Positions 25,482 to 34,600 of a stretch of DNA of 64,000 bases are shown here, in pieces. The notes below the pieces were generated by a model. The model did no database searches and was not told the DNA's origin. It saw only the letters and a list, made by a program, of their open reading frames with translations. How positions within the stretch are numbered: the stretch's first letter is position 1; every line of letters begins with the position of its first letter. The translations under genes and the position numbers were made by a program. This DNA comes from CALBJU01 sp965247125. Its GTDB lineage: Bacteria > Bacteroidota > Rhodothermia > Rhodothermales > UBA10348. The stretch covers positions 1,364,001 to 1,428,000 of the forward strand of contig CBDFGO010000003.1 in the NCBI GenBank assembly GCA_965247125.1. The letters run 5' to 3'.

Positions 25482-25482
25482 C

Positions 25483-25522
25483 TACGTATAACTAGTTAAG
25501 ACGGACTCAGTGGTGCCGATAC
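25483..25522 (+). promoter_or_regulatory. Sigma-28-like promoter element before the truncated subunit gene
   Basis: TACGTATAACTAGTTAAG (25483-25500) ends in TAAG; 14 bases later is GCCGATAC (25515-25522), the closest -10 match to the sigma-28 consensus GCCGATAA in the window. It is the duplicated counterpart of the element at 23263-23303 and now heads the rest of cluster A. Confidence 0.55.
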
Positions 25523-25534
25523 ATACTATAACGT

Positions 25535-25558
25535 GCAAAGCCCACATGGGGACTTTGC
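25535..25558 (+). promoter_or_regulatory. 5'-leader hairpin before truncated subunit gene
   Basis: GCAAAG-CCC pairs with GGG-(GA)-CTTTGC around a 4-base loop, giving a 9-bp stem with a 2-base bulge just after the expected transcription start. There is no T-run, so it is not a terminator. It is the counterpart of the hairpin at 23317. Confidence 0.5.
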
Positions 25559-25593
25559 CCCGTCGCCATAAACCAAGTGTGTAGCAGGATCAG

Positions 25594-25776
25594 GTGAGGA
25601 AATTGAAAATGAAGAACTCGAAAACACTGACGACAACAGACCAGGATATGGTCACTGGTGTATCGAACCTCGCAGAGTCAGGAGTTGGGATCTCCTACAC
25701 CGCTTCAGCTACTCCGAGCGCTGCCCCGAACGGCGCCGGTGAAGTTCAGACTGTGACACTTACTCTTACCAACTAG
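25594..25776 (+). pseudogene. Subunit gene with internal in-frame deletion (copy of A1)
   Basis: A 60-codon frame whose first 7 codons equal the start of subunit A1 and whose last ~50 codons equal its C-terminal third. The two parts meet at TCGAAAACACT, a sequence found twice in the intact gene (near 23401 and near 23720). The intervening ~320 bases, including the signal-peptide core and the A-T-A-G-S motif, are gone. The product would lack a signal peptide and cannot be exported normally, so I call it a pseudogene although the frame is open. Confidence 0.85.
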
Positions 25777-25818
25777 AGCGTCGGTTTCAACTTGAACCGT
25801 TAGACACTCGGACAAGCC

Positions 25819-26349
25819 ATGCGCAGACCTACAGTCATAAAATCCTTGACTATCGTGTGGATTAATCTGTTCCTGTTAACGACGGCCTGGGCCCAGGTCC
25901 CCCTCCCCGGTCAGATGACAATATTCGGCAGCACTCTTTCACTTGACCAAGATATAACGGTCTCTGTTTCAGAGATCAATGCAATTTCGGTCTCGGGAAA
26001 CGTTACGCTGAATATCGCATCGGCGACGGCCGGCTCGAATCCAGATCCAGATGCAGACGTCAGCTCCACTTACAATGTTACCGTAAATGGCGCCAGCAAG
26101 AAACTGTCGGGTTCTCTGGATGTGCTGTTCAGTGCAGGGATCTCCCTCGATGCATTGCTCACTGCCCCTACCGGGGGCACGGCTAATGTCAGGACTTTAA
26201 GTACGACTAACCAAGATTTGATAACGGGCTTCGGACTCGTAGCGGAGACGGGGCTGGCAATCACGTACACGGCTTCGGTCACCCCTCAGGCAGCGCCAAA
26301 TGGTGCCGGCGAGACACGAACTGTAACTATGACGCTCACGGACAACTAG
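25819..26349 (+). CDS. Small secreted fibre-subunit-like protein A2
   Basis: A 176-residue protein: signal peptide about 1-25 (cleavage at A-W-A-Q), a short Pro-rich start, then a beta-rich body with L-N-I-A-S-A-T-A-G-S-N-P, L-T-A-P-T-G-G-T-A and the tail P-N-G-A-G-E-T-R-T-V-T-M-T-L-T-D-N. It resembles A1 throughout its C-terminal two thirds and corresponds to the 35307 gene of cluster B. No Cys. Together with the next gene it leads directly into the chaperone, which it is presumably handed to. Exact function unknown. Confidence 0.8.
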   Translation: MRRPTVIKSLTIVWINLFLLTTAWAQVPLPGQMTIFGSTLSLDQDITVSVSEINAISVSGNVTLNIASATAGSNPDPDADVSSTYNVTVNGASKKLSGSLDVLFSAGISLDALLTAPTGGTANVRTLSTTNQDLITGFGLVAETGLAITYTASVTPQAAPNGAGETRTVTMTLTDN

Positions 26350-26362
26350 CACGATTATCCAG

Positions 26363-26890
26363 ATGGATCTTGCGCAAATAATAACACGCAGAATGAGGCA
26401 GGCTCCTATTCCGGGGCCTGTTGTTGTGCTTTTGTTAGCGCTCTTCGCCTCTCCCTCTCAAGCTGATGCACAACAACTGATGTTCACGTCTGGAGGTGGT
26501 CCGATATCACTCGTCATCAATTCTGCCATCGCCGGAAGTGAACCGACGAACGTGACCGACAATTCCACCGAGATCTTCTGGGATGCGAATTTCGGAGTTA
26601 CCGCCAAAATGACCGTCACCACGTCCTGCCCGACGCAAGCCTTCGGATTGTACGTCCTCATGACCGTGACAAGCTGGGCCAGCGGTACTCAGGGATCGCC
26701 CCAGGCAGAGGTCCAACTCTCCGACGGCATGCTGGATGCGGACATATTCAGAGATATCCCCGCCACAACGCCGGAGCGAGAAGGATTTGCGACGCTTACT
26801 TACCGGGCTGCCTCGACCGTGGCCCAGGGAAACAGCCTTGTACACGGAGACGACTTTCACACAGTAACCTTCACCATTGTAGCACAATGA
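26363..26890 (+). CDS. Small secreted fibre-subunit-like protein A3 (divergent)
   Basis: A 175-residue exported protein with a signal peptide of about 36 residues (A-D-A-Q). It keeps the signature in altered form (L-V-I-N-S-A-I-A-G-S-E-P), but differs from A1/A2 in the middle: N-S-T-E-I-F-W-D-A-N-F-G and a late D-G-M-L-D-A-D-I-F-R-D-I-P. Its partner at 35844 in cluster B shares these features, so this is a distinct subunit type (for example tip or base), not a copy. The stop codon overlaps the chaperone start (ATGA), pointing to translational coupling. Confidence 0.78.
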   Translation: MDLAQIITRRMRQAPIPGPVVVLLLALFASPSQADAQQLMFTSGGGPISLVINSAIAGSEPTNVTDNSTEIFWDANFGVTAKMTVTTSCPTQAFGLYVLMTVTSWASGTQGSPQAEVQLSDGMLDADIFRDIPATTPEREGFATLTYRAASTVAQGNSLVHGDDFHTVTFTIVAQ

Positions 26891-27723
26891 AATTTTCAAT
26901 CGCACTCAAATCAGCTGTTGCCGCATTTTTACTGACCGGAATTACAGTTGGAATGGCAGTTGGCCAGATTTCGGTCAGGTCTCCGTTATCGAATGACCGG
27001 GAAGCTCTTCCGGGATCATCGTATGAGGGAGAACTCGTAATCAAGAATGAGACCGACAAGGTCCAGCAGGCAAAGATCTACCAGACGGATTACCTGTTCT
27101 ATTCGGACGGCTCCAACATCTACGGTGCCCCGGGTACAGATGAGCGCTCAAACGCATCCTGGACGCGAATTTCCGCATCCATGCTGACGTTAGGCCCGAA
27201 CGAGTCGCTTCCCCTCAGCTACGAGGTAGACGTTCCGTTCACTGTCCATGGAAAACCGGTGGATGGAAGCTACTGGAGTATGATCATGATCGAAACCGTC
27301 CCGGAATTATCGCCTGAATCGACGATCAACCAGGATGCCGAAGCCCTCCAGTACGGAGTGGTTCAGATCATGCGGTACGGGATTCAGATAGCCACTCATA
27401 TAACCGGAACCGGAGAAAGTATCCTCGATATGTCGGATACGAATCTGAACAAGCTCGACAACGGCGTTACGGCCTTCGAATTGAGCGTCGAGAACAACGG
27501 ATCCCGAATGATACGGCCCGAGATGTGGGTAGAATTGTACAATGAATCGGGAGCAGCCTTCGGTAGGCACGAAGGTATCCAGAATCGGATCTATCCGGGT
27601 ACGTCGATTCGACAGAAAATTCAGCTCGGTGTACTCGAGCCCGGTAACTATCGGGCGCTGGTAATCATTGATGCCGGAACCGAAGAAGTTTACGCTGCAG
27701 AATACAGACTGGCTGTCAAATGA
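26887..27723 (+). CDS. Ig-like periplasmic chaperone (PapD/DUF916-like), cluster A
   Basis: A 278-residue protein with a signal peptide (about 1-26, cleavage after V-G-Q). The N-terminal domain starts I-S-V-R-S-P-L-S-N and has a G-S-S-Y-E-G-E-L-V-I-K-N-E-T strand pair followed by Q-Q-A-K-I-Y-Q-T-D-Y. This is the pattern of periplasmic pilus chaperones and of DUF916 proteins, whose first Ig domain begins with a free edge strand. A second beta domain (about 165-278) contains V-E-N-N-G-S-R-M-I-R-P-E. It is the counterpart of the 36350 gene of cluster B. Role inferred: holds the small subunits in the periplasm and delivers them to the usher-like protein encoded 4 bases downstream. Confidence 0.72.
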   Translation: MKFSIALKSAVAAFLLTGITVGMAVGQISVRSPLSNDREALPGSSYEGELVIKNETDKVQQAKIYQTDYLFYSDGSNIYGAPGTDERSNASWTRISASMLTLGPNESLPLSYEVDVPFTVHGKPVDGSYWSMIMIETVPELSPESTINQDAEALQYGVVQIMRYGIQIATHITGTGESILDMSDTNLNKLDNGVTAFELSVENNGSRMIRPEMWVELYNESGAAFGRHEGIQNRIYPGTSIRQKIQLGVLEPGNYRALVIIDAGTEEVYAAEYRLAVK

Positions 27724-27727
27724 CCGG

Positions 27728-30700
27728 ATGAACCTGCGATCGAGGATATCGACCAGCCTTCTTGCAGCATTACTTACCGCAGCGTCGGTATATGATGCTG
27801 CGGCCCGCATTCATCAAACCGTTGCAGATGTGACGGTCGAGATTGTGAGCGGGAACAACGTCGCCTCACCGCCTGGACGCGTTCATACGATCGTATTCAA
27901 AGTATCAAACCTGGGACGATCTGAGGCGACCTTTCAGGCCTCCCTGATCCTTCCTGATGCGTGGCACCTCGCGAGTGATCTTGTACCCGTTTCTGTTCCG
28001 GGCGAGGGATCGACAATCTGCTTTGTCACATTCCGAATTCCCGAAACGGCGGAGGCCGGTAACTATCCAATCACGTTCTTGGTCGCTCACACCGAAAACG
28101 CCGATATTCGCGCATCAATTGACGCCCGGACCACGGTTGAGGAGATGTATGACATGGAGCTGTCGATCACTCGACGCGCCGAGTATGCACCAGCCGGGCG
28201 TGAACTTGTATTTTCAGTCTTCCTGTTCAATCGGGGTAACACGGAGTCCACCTTCAAGTTGGACGCCAATGCATCGCACGATGCGGCCGTCCGACTGGAA
28301 AGGTCCAAGGTTCTTCTGATGCCTCAGGAATCGGCGACGATTCAGGCACGCATTTCAACAAACGGCAGTCTCGATCATAAAATCGTTCAGCAGGCGGTCG
28401 TGCGAGCCGCGATTAAAGAAAATCCGACCAGCTTTGAGTCGGCAACGACTCACGTAAACGTGATTCCCCTTTATTCCAGACTTAAGCCAAAGGCCGTTCC
28501 AATTCCGGTCTACGTATCGCTTCAGACAGTGGGTGATGAACAGGGCACGGGCGCCCAGTTGAGTGTCTCGGGAAGTACAGAGGCGCTGGGTGGAAATATC
28601 TCTATCGACATGAATCTCGCCAACAATAATAGGCTCCCCATGTTCGGCACGAGGGAGAGTTACCGTATACGTTACGACAGAAGAAACCTGAGAGTAAATT
28701 TGGGTGATCACATCCAGGAAATCTCACCTCTTACGACGACAGGACAATACGGAGTGGGCATCAGCGCTCAGGGTAAAGCCGGGAAATTTGATTTTATGGG
28801 CACGGCACTGAAAACCCGGTATGTATTTCCTACGCAGTCCCTTCTTGGTGGATCTCTCGGATACCAGGTAAACGACGCAGTCAAGGTGAGCACAAACGTA
28901 TTGCATCGCGTTGGTCTGTATGATGGCACTGCGACCACTGCAAGAGGCTCGTTTTCTCCATTCGGAAATCGGCACACGCTTAACCTGGAGTGCGGCGTCG
29001 ATACGGGCGGGGGCCTGTCCAAACCGTCCTGCATGGTCGTTGTTCTCGGGAGCTCCACCCGTATTGGGTACCAGGGACGCGTTCTTCGTACGTCAGGATC
29101 CTTCCCCGGTTCGAACAAAAATCTGTCCGAATATTTTGGCAACGTGTCTTACCAATTTTCCTGGGGACTTCGTCTTGACGGTACTTACCGAGATCAGCAG
29201 CGAAATTATTTCGACGGATACGGAAGATCGAGCGACTATTTTCGCGTCGGCGGGGGCTTCAGTCAGCGAATAGGACCGGCATCTACGTTTCTGGACGTCC
29301 ATTACCTGAGGCAGCAGTTAAGCCATCAGAGCTCCGAGCTTATAGCAGACAGAATTGAAGAGGCACTCCGTATACGCTCGGGATTCCAGATGCGCGCGGT
29401 CGGGCTTCGCGGCTCAGTTGATATTGGCCAAGCCGAAAGCTCTGCCTTTTCGTATCAGGGATCGGTAATCCGCTCTCGAGTTTCTGCACGTATATCGCCG
29501 ACATCAAAGCTGACATTCAGCGCTTCAGGCGATTACGCTTCCGGATACCTCATCAATACGGCCAGACAGATGTCCCGGTGGCTGGTAAGCGGCCAGATCA
29601 GCATTCGTCTCGATAACTCGACCCAGCTCGTAACCACGGTATACCGGAACACCACTACGACGCTCGACAAGCAACTGTACACCTCCTATCAGGCTCATCT
29701 GCGACATACTTTCCTGTCCGGGCACAGATTGCAGATTCGTGGACAGCACAGCCTCATGGAAGGATTCAGATCCTCAGGGACAACAGATTACAAGATCTCA
29801 TACTCGCTGCCTCTCGGCATTCCGATGAGGAGAGGAAAAGTGAGCGACGATTATATCTCCGGACGTATTTACGACGCAGAGGCCGACGCGGGCATGGAAG
29901 GGGTGCTCATCTTCCTCGGTGACGGTGTGACAATCAGCGAAAAAGACGGAACGTTCAGGATTCCACGTTCCCATTCCGGCACAGATTTCCTCAGGATAGA
30001 TCAGAAAAGTATTGGGATTGACCGGGTACCGATCATCCAGATGCCGCTTCAAATCGATACGGACGATCCGTATCTCGACATAATTGAAATTCCCGTGGTC
30101 AGAGCCGCGTCTCTGGTAGGTTCTCTTTCACTTTACGGATCCGCGACCGGAGAGCTGATGATTGGTGAGGACCCACTTCGGATGCAGAAGATCTCCGTCA
30201 TTCGTGATGTGATTCTTGAGCTTTCGTCAGGCGAAGACAGATTCCGGACGCGTACTGATCGGTGGGGACGCTATCGATTCATCGGTATCCGCCCGGGCAC
30301 TTACAAGCTCAAAATCATAACCGCTCCCCTTTCTGACAAATACACGATTCATCCGACTGTCGTGAATATCAGTCCGAAATCCGGCGAGAAGATTATAAAG
30401 GATTTCACTGCTCGTCCCATCGTCCGGAAGATCATTAGGCTCAACTCTTCAGATCTGTCCGTTTTATCGACTGATGAGACTGATACATCCGTCGGTGCAG
30501 TCGTTGAGGGATTATCGGGCGAACGCGAAAAATCAAAAAAGGATGGAAATGTACCATTGTCAGAGCAAGTGGTGGTAGCCTTGGACCCGCCCCCCGTAGC
30601 GGGCTCCAGCGATGATAATTCTGCCACTACCTTCACGGGAGACACCGACGGTTATACCTTGATGGTGGGCTCACACTTGACACAAGCACAGGCCCAAGGA

Positions 30701-31201
30701 TCCATAAATTCATTTTCATCTTTAGGGCTTCCCCTGGGAGTGCTCGAATACCAGAACGCAGAGGTCACTCGTTATCGCGTGGGTGTGGGGATCTTTCCAA
30801 CTATTGATTCAGCAGTAGAAGCTCTCGAGTCCATGAGTGGCCAATTGCCGACTGAAACCTGGGTCTATCGGATACCATTGTCAGAGCAAGCGGAGGTAGC
30901 CTTGGACCCGCCCCCCGCAGCGGATCCCAGCGATGATTATTCTGCGACTATCTTCGCACGAGATACTGACGGTTATACCTTGATGGTGGGCTCACACTTG
31001 ACACAAGCAGAGGCCCAAGGATCCATAAATTCATTTTCATCTTTAGGGCTACCCCTGGGAGTGCTCGAATACCAGAACGCAGAGGTCACTCGTTATCGCG
31101 TGGGTGTGGGAATCTTCCCAACTATTGATTCAGCAGTAGAAGCTCTCGAGTCCATGAATGGCCAATTGCCGACTGAAACCTGGGTCTATCGGATACGCTA
31201 G
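27728..31201 (+). CDS. Usher-like outer-membrane protein with two C-terminal SPOR domains (cluster A)
   Basis: A 1157-residue protein with a signal peptide (about 1-27). Two Ig-like domains follow (about 28-240, with P-G-R-V-H-T-I-V-F-K-V-S-N and F-N-R-G-N-T-E-S-T-F). A long stretch of alternating polar/hydrophobic strands (about 255-690) looks like a large beta-barrel. Then come two carboxypeptidase-regulatory-like Ig domains (Y-I-S-G-R-I-Y-D-A ... G-V-L-I-F-L-G-D, about 700-900). The C-terminus has two almost identical 107-residue units with SPOR-like sequence (D-G-Y-T-L-M-V-G-S-H ... V-T-R-Y-R-V-G-V-G), which would bind peptidoglycan. Layout and position after the chaperone suggest a fimbrial-usher role. 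ATG at 27728 is chosen; an ATG at 27668 lies inside the chaperone gene. Confidence 0.72.
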   Translation: MNLRSRISTSLLAALLTAASVYDAAARIHQTVADVTVEIVSGNNVASPPGRVHTIVFKVSNLGRSEATFQASLILPDAWHLASDLVPVSVPGEGSTICFVTFRIPETAEAGNYPITFLVAHTENADIRASIDARTTVEEMYDMELSITRRAEYAPAGRELVFSVFLFNRGNTESTFKLDANASHDAAVRLERSKVLLMPQESATIQARISTNGSLDHKIVQQAVVRAAIKENPTSFESATTHVNVIPLYSRLKPKAVPIPVYVSLQTVGDEQGTGAQLSVSGSTEALGGNISIDMNLANNNRLPMFGTRESYRIRYDRRNLRVNLGDHIQEISPLTTTGQYGVGISAQGKAGKFDFMGTALKTRYVFPTQSLLGGSLGYQVNDAVKVSTNVLHRVGLYDGTATTARGSFSPFGNRHTLNLECGVDTGGGLSKPSCMVVVLGSSTRIGYQGRVLRTSGSFPGSNKNLSEYFGNVSYQFSWGLRLDGTYRDQQRNYFDGYGRSSDYFRVGGGFSQRIGPASTFLDVHYLRQQLSHQSSELIADRIEEALRIRSGFQMRAVGLRGSVDIGQAESSAFSYQGSVIRSRVSARISPTSKLTFSASGDYASGYLINTARQMSRWLVSGQISIRLDNSTQLVTTVYRNTTTTLDKQLYTSYQAHLRHTFLSGHRLQIRGQHSLMEGFRSSGTTDYKISYSLPLGIPMRRGKVSDDYISGRIYDAEADAGMEGVLIFLGDGVTISEKDGTFRIPRSHSGTDFLRIDQKSIGIDRVPIIQMPLQIDTDDPYLDIIEIPVVRAASLVGSLSLYGSATGELMIGEDPLRMQKISVIRDVILELSSGEDRFRTRTDRWGRYRFIGIRPGTYKLKIITAPLSDKYTIHPTVVNISPKSGEKIIKDFTARPIVRKIIRLNSSDLSVLSTDETDTSVGAVVEGLSGEREKSKKDGNVPLSEQVVVALDPPPVAGSSDDNSATTFTGDTDGYTLMVGSHLTQAQAQGSINSFSSLGLPLGVLEYQNAEVTRYRVGVGIFPTIDSAVEALESMSGQLPTETWVYRIPLSEQAEVALDPPPAADPSDDYSATIFARDTDGYTLMVGSHLTQAEAQGSINSFSSLGLPLGVLEYQNAEVTRYRVGVGIFPTIDSAVEALESMNGQLPTETWVYRIR
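30554..31195 (+). repeat. Tandem duplication, 321-bp unit (SPOR domain)
   Basis: The sequence starting CCATTGTCAGAGCAAG occurs at 30554 and again at 30875. The two 107-codon units code for a Pro-rich linker plus one SPOR-like domain and differ at only a few positions, mostly in the linker. The second copy ends the gene. Cluster B's usher has no counterpart. Confidence 0.9.
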
Positions 31202-31204
31202 AAT

Positions 31205-31351
31205 AAATATTAAAACTTTTGACGTCTGTATTTCGCCGTCCGACTCGTAACTCATTTGGATGGTGTGAAAGATGGATGGTGAAACTCCATCAGGCTTCTC
31301 CCCGACCACGTCGATATCAAACCGAGTCACCTGTTGGCGGTCCTCCTTCCA
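31205..31351 (-). pseudogene. Decayed osmC fragment behind cluster A
   Basis: On the minus strand the frame reads D-R-Q-Q-V-T-R-F-D-I-D-V-V-G-E-K-P-D-G-V-S-P-S-I, matching the middle of the intact OsmC protein encoded at 41017-41475 (S-R-Q-Q-I-T-S-F-S-I-E-V-N-G-R-K-P-D-G-V-S-P). The N-terminal part with the first catalytic Cys and the C-terminal part with the second are missing. It lies directly after the cluster A usher gene, in the same place and direction as the intact osmC after cluster B. Confidence 0.85.
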
Positions 31352-31473
31352 AACACATTTAAGGCGTCGGCGAACTAGAACATTCGTTCCTTCTTAATCT
31401 AACACCTCTTCCTTGGTCTCATTAAGCGTTGTAAGACTGCGTCTTATATAGTTTCGCCTCCTGTGAGATATAG

Positions 31474-31489
31474 CAACCCATTTGGGTTG
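31474..31489. promoter_or_regulatory. Palindrome upstream of cluster B promoter
   Basis: CAACCCATTTGGGTTG is a perfect 7-bp inverted repeat with a 2-base centre, ending 8 bases before the -35-like TTAG. Its position suits an operator; it is not seen at the other related promoters. Confidence 0.35.
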
Positions 31490-31497
31490 ATTTCATA

Positions 31498-31524
31498 TTA
31501 GGATTCAACCTGTTCTGCCGATAT
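31498..31524 (+). promoter_or_regulatory. Sigma-28-like promoter element before the cluster B adhesin
   Basis: TTAG (31498-31501), 15 bases, then GCCGATAT (31517-31524), which matches 7 of 8 positions of the sigma-28 -10 consensus with the correct spacing. The -35 differs by one base from the TAAG of the sister sites and no TACGTAG box is present. The adhesin ATG lies 81 bases further on. Confidence 0.45.
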
Positions 31525-31605
31525 GTATAGCGTGGGTGCTCGCGCGCGTATCAAGAATATGCACATTGCCCTCCCGGACAATCGCCAAAAACAGATCGTT
31601 TCATC

Positions 31606-34600
31606 ATGCGGACTCACGGTACGCCGCAAATCGCTATTCGCTTCCTCAGGAACTGCCTATCCGGCATCTTCCTTCTGGCACTGCTGTGCACTTCACTTTC
31701 GTTCGGCCAGTCCATTGGAGATTTTCGCTCAAGACAGTCGGGTAACTGGACCGATAGCAATACCTGGGAAGAATTCACCGCCACTGGATGGCAAAACACA
31801 AACAGTGAGCCCACCAGTAATTCTGGTCTGGTGACTATTCGTTCCCCTCACAACATCGTTGGAAATGATCGCGAAGATTTCGACGAACTTGTGATCGAAT
31901 TTGGCGCAGAGCTAGTTATCACGCAGGTTATGACGATCCTGGATGGTCCAGGTATCGATCTCGAAGTGTTTGGAAACCTGATCATAAATCGAACCCTGGA
32001 CATAACGGGGGCATCTTCAGCGCTCTTCCACGGAAATTCCTACACCGAAATCGGAGCTCAGGACAAGATCTTTTTCGGGGATACCTCAAGCACGACTTTT
32101 GATGCCGGAGCGACAATTCTGAACAATGGCACGTTTCAGCCCGAAGGCAATTCCGTTGTTCTTCTCCAGGCCGGATCGGTGTTGACGATTGGAGACAAGA
32201 TAAATATGCGAAATAACGCCATTTTGAGAGTCTCTCAGAGTACAATACTGAACCAGAGCACATTCACTATCAACAATTCTGCATCTACCATTTTCGATGA
32301 CGGAGGTATCTATATCCATGACATGAACGGGGGCAATTTCCCTATCGCATCCGGAACCACCTGGAATTCGGGATCTGAGGCCCGCGTAATCGGGGTAGTC
32401 AATAATCTACCGGCCCGCATGGATCACTCGTTTCACGATTTTACCTGGAACGCCGTAGGCCAAACTACAGATGGAGACATAGGCGGAGCTATTCTTGGTA
32501 TCATCGGGGACCTCTCTATAGAATCCACTGGCACTGGCAGCCTCACCTGGGATGGGGCCGGAAGCAATTTAACCATCGGGGGCTCTTACCTGCATTCCGG
32601 GGGTGATTTCAGGTATTCCGACAAGGGATCCAGTACAATGACAGTAGTCGGCGACTTCGATGTCACTGGAGGCTCCTACACGATTGCAGAATCTTCAGGC
32701 AATCCGATCCTGACCGTCGCGGGCGACTTTACCGTTTCCTCGTCGCTGACTGAGACCGGAACAGGATTCGGATCCATTCTCCTGTCCAGCTCGAGCACCC
32801 AGACGATCGATGCGCCAGCAACCCTTTCTGGAGACATTGATGTGACGGTTTCTGGAACTGGTACGGCGGTACTTGCGGATGACTTTTTTGTACCGGGTCA
32901 CTTCCTGGAAACAAGCGGTGGGTTGAACCTCGCCAATTTTGACATTGAAGTTGAAGGAGACTTCAGTGTGACTTCTTCCCTCTCCAACCCGGCCCAAGTG
33001 CTGTTTTCAGGCACCAGTGCCTCACAGATTCAACTTCCGGCAGCCTCTGGTACCCTGCCCGAACTGGTGATAGACAAACCTGCGAGTTCATTGGCCCTCC
33101 TGTCCGACGTCTCGATTTCAACGACCTCTATTGTTCGGAATGGCACACTCGATGTGAACGGACAAGCACTACTCATTCCGCACGGATCAACTCTTTACAA
33201 TCTGGGAACAGTCACTGGAAATGTGACGATCAAGCGGGATTATACACAGAACAGCGACGGATGGAGAATGTTGGCCACGCCAGTCTCCGGTGTTGTTTAC
33301 AGCAATTTGAACGCATCCTTCTGGACTCAGGGAGCACCTTGGGCCAACAAACTGGGCGGCGACGCTAATCTTCAGTCCTACAATTTCGGTACGCAGGACT
33401 GGGATCTCCTCAGCGGAGCAGATGCGGGCTTCGCTCCCGGCCTAGGATACATACTCTATATGTATGCACTCGACGAACTGGGGGCGCCTATTCTGCCTGC
33501 AACGTGGAGCGTATCGGGCTCTCCGGGATCATTGCCGGCTCAGGCACTCTCTTTTGCCACCAGTATTTCTGACTCCTACAATCTTGTTGGAAATCCGTCG
33601 ACAACGAATCTGGATTGGAATCTCACACACGCGGCCAGCACCAATATGGAGCCTTCGTATGCTACATGGGATCCATCGGTCACCGCCGGAGGAGGTACGA
33701 CGGGCTACAAGTACTACGACGCCTCGAGTGGTATCGGTGCAGCAGGGCGATATGTAGCCCCCTTCACCTCATTTATGGTCGCTGCAAACGCAGCAGGCCC
33801 TCAAATTCAGTTCACGTCCAGTGAAGCTGCAGCACGATCTTCAGCCGTGCACTACGGAAAAGGCAATGGAATCGCGCCGCATATTCGATTGCTGCTCGAG
33901 GGAGAAGGCCTCGCAGAAGACGAAACGTACATGTCGTTCGGTTCTGTGGCGACAGATGAGTCCGGATTGTTCGACGTACCGCGCCTGAATCCACTTTCGG
34001 CGCAATTCACGACAATGTGGTCCAGTTCGAACGATCGCCGATTGGCGTTTGATGGCCGAACCATGTCGGAAGGCCGAGAAGTGTACGATCTGGTGATCGC
34101 AACCACCATGGAAGGCATCTACACCCTATCGGCTGCGAGTATGTTCGAAATACCCGAAAACTGGATTATTGAGCTAATCGACTTGCATACTGGGAATCGC
34201 GCAGATCTCAGAGCGGGTGATTCCATCCAGTTCCGGACACGCTCATCAGACCTCGTATCGATTTCCAATCCTTTCCATTCCAGCCGCCCACCTCGCTTCC
34301 GATTAATTATCGAGGACCCTGATCGAGCCGGCGAAGCAGGGGATGATCTCTACGCAACCTCTACCCAGGCCGTATTGGCTCAGAACTACCCTAATCCATT
34401 CAACCCATCCACTACGATTCGATTTTCCATACCCGAATCACAGAAAGTTCAACTACAGATTTTCGATGTTCTCGGACGACATGTTCAAACATTGGTCAAT
34501 AATCGGATGGATGCAGGATGGCATGAAATATATTTTCGGGCGGAAAACCTCGCCAGCGGGGTCTATTTGTACAATTTAACCGTTGGCTCCCAATCACTTA

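Larger units (their letters stand above)
31352..31605 (+). other. Intergenic region before the cluster B adhesin
   Basis: With the osmC fragment this makes a ~400-base gap between the clusters. It holds a perfect inverted repeat, CAACCCA-TT-TGGGTTG (31474-31489), and nine bases later a sigma-28-like element, listed separately. I see no gene here. Confidence 0.6.

Noticed and set aside
25535..25593. Possible cyclic-di-GMP (GEMM) riboswitch because of GCAAAGCC followed by GGG
   Set aside because: The second half lacks the conserved GGTAGC-type and tetraloop-receptor elements, and the sister leader at 23317 does not keep the motif. A simple stem-loop explains it.
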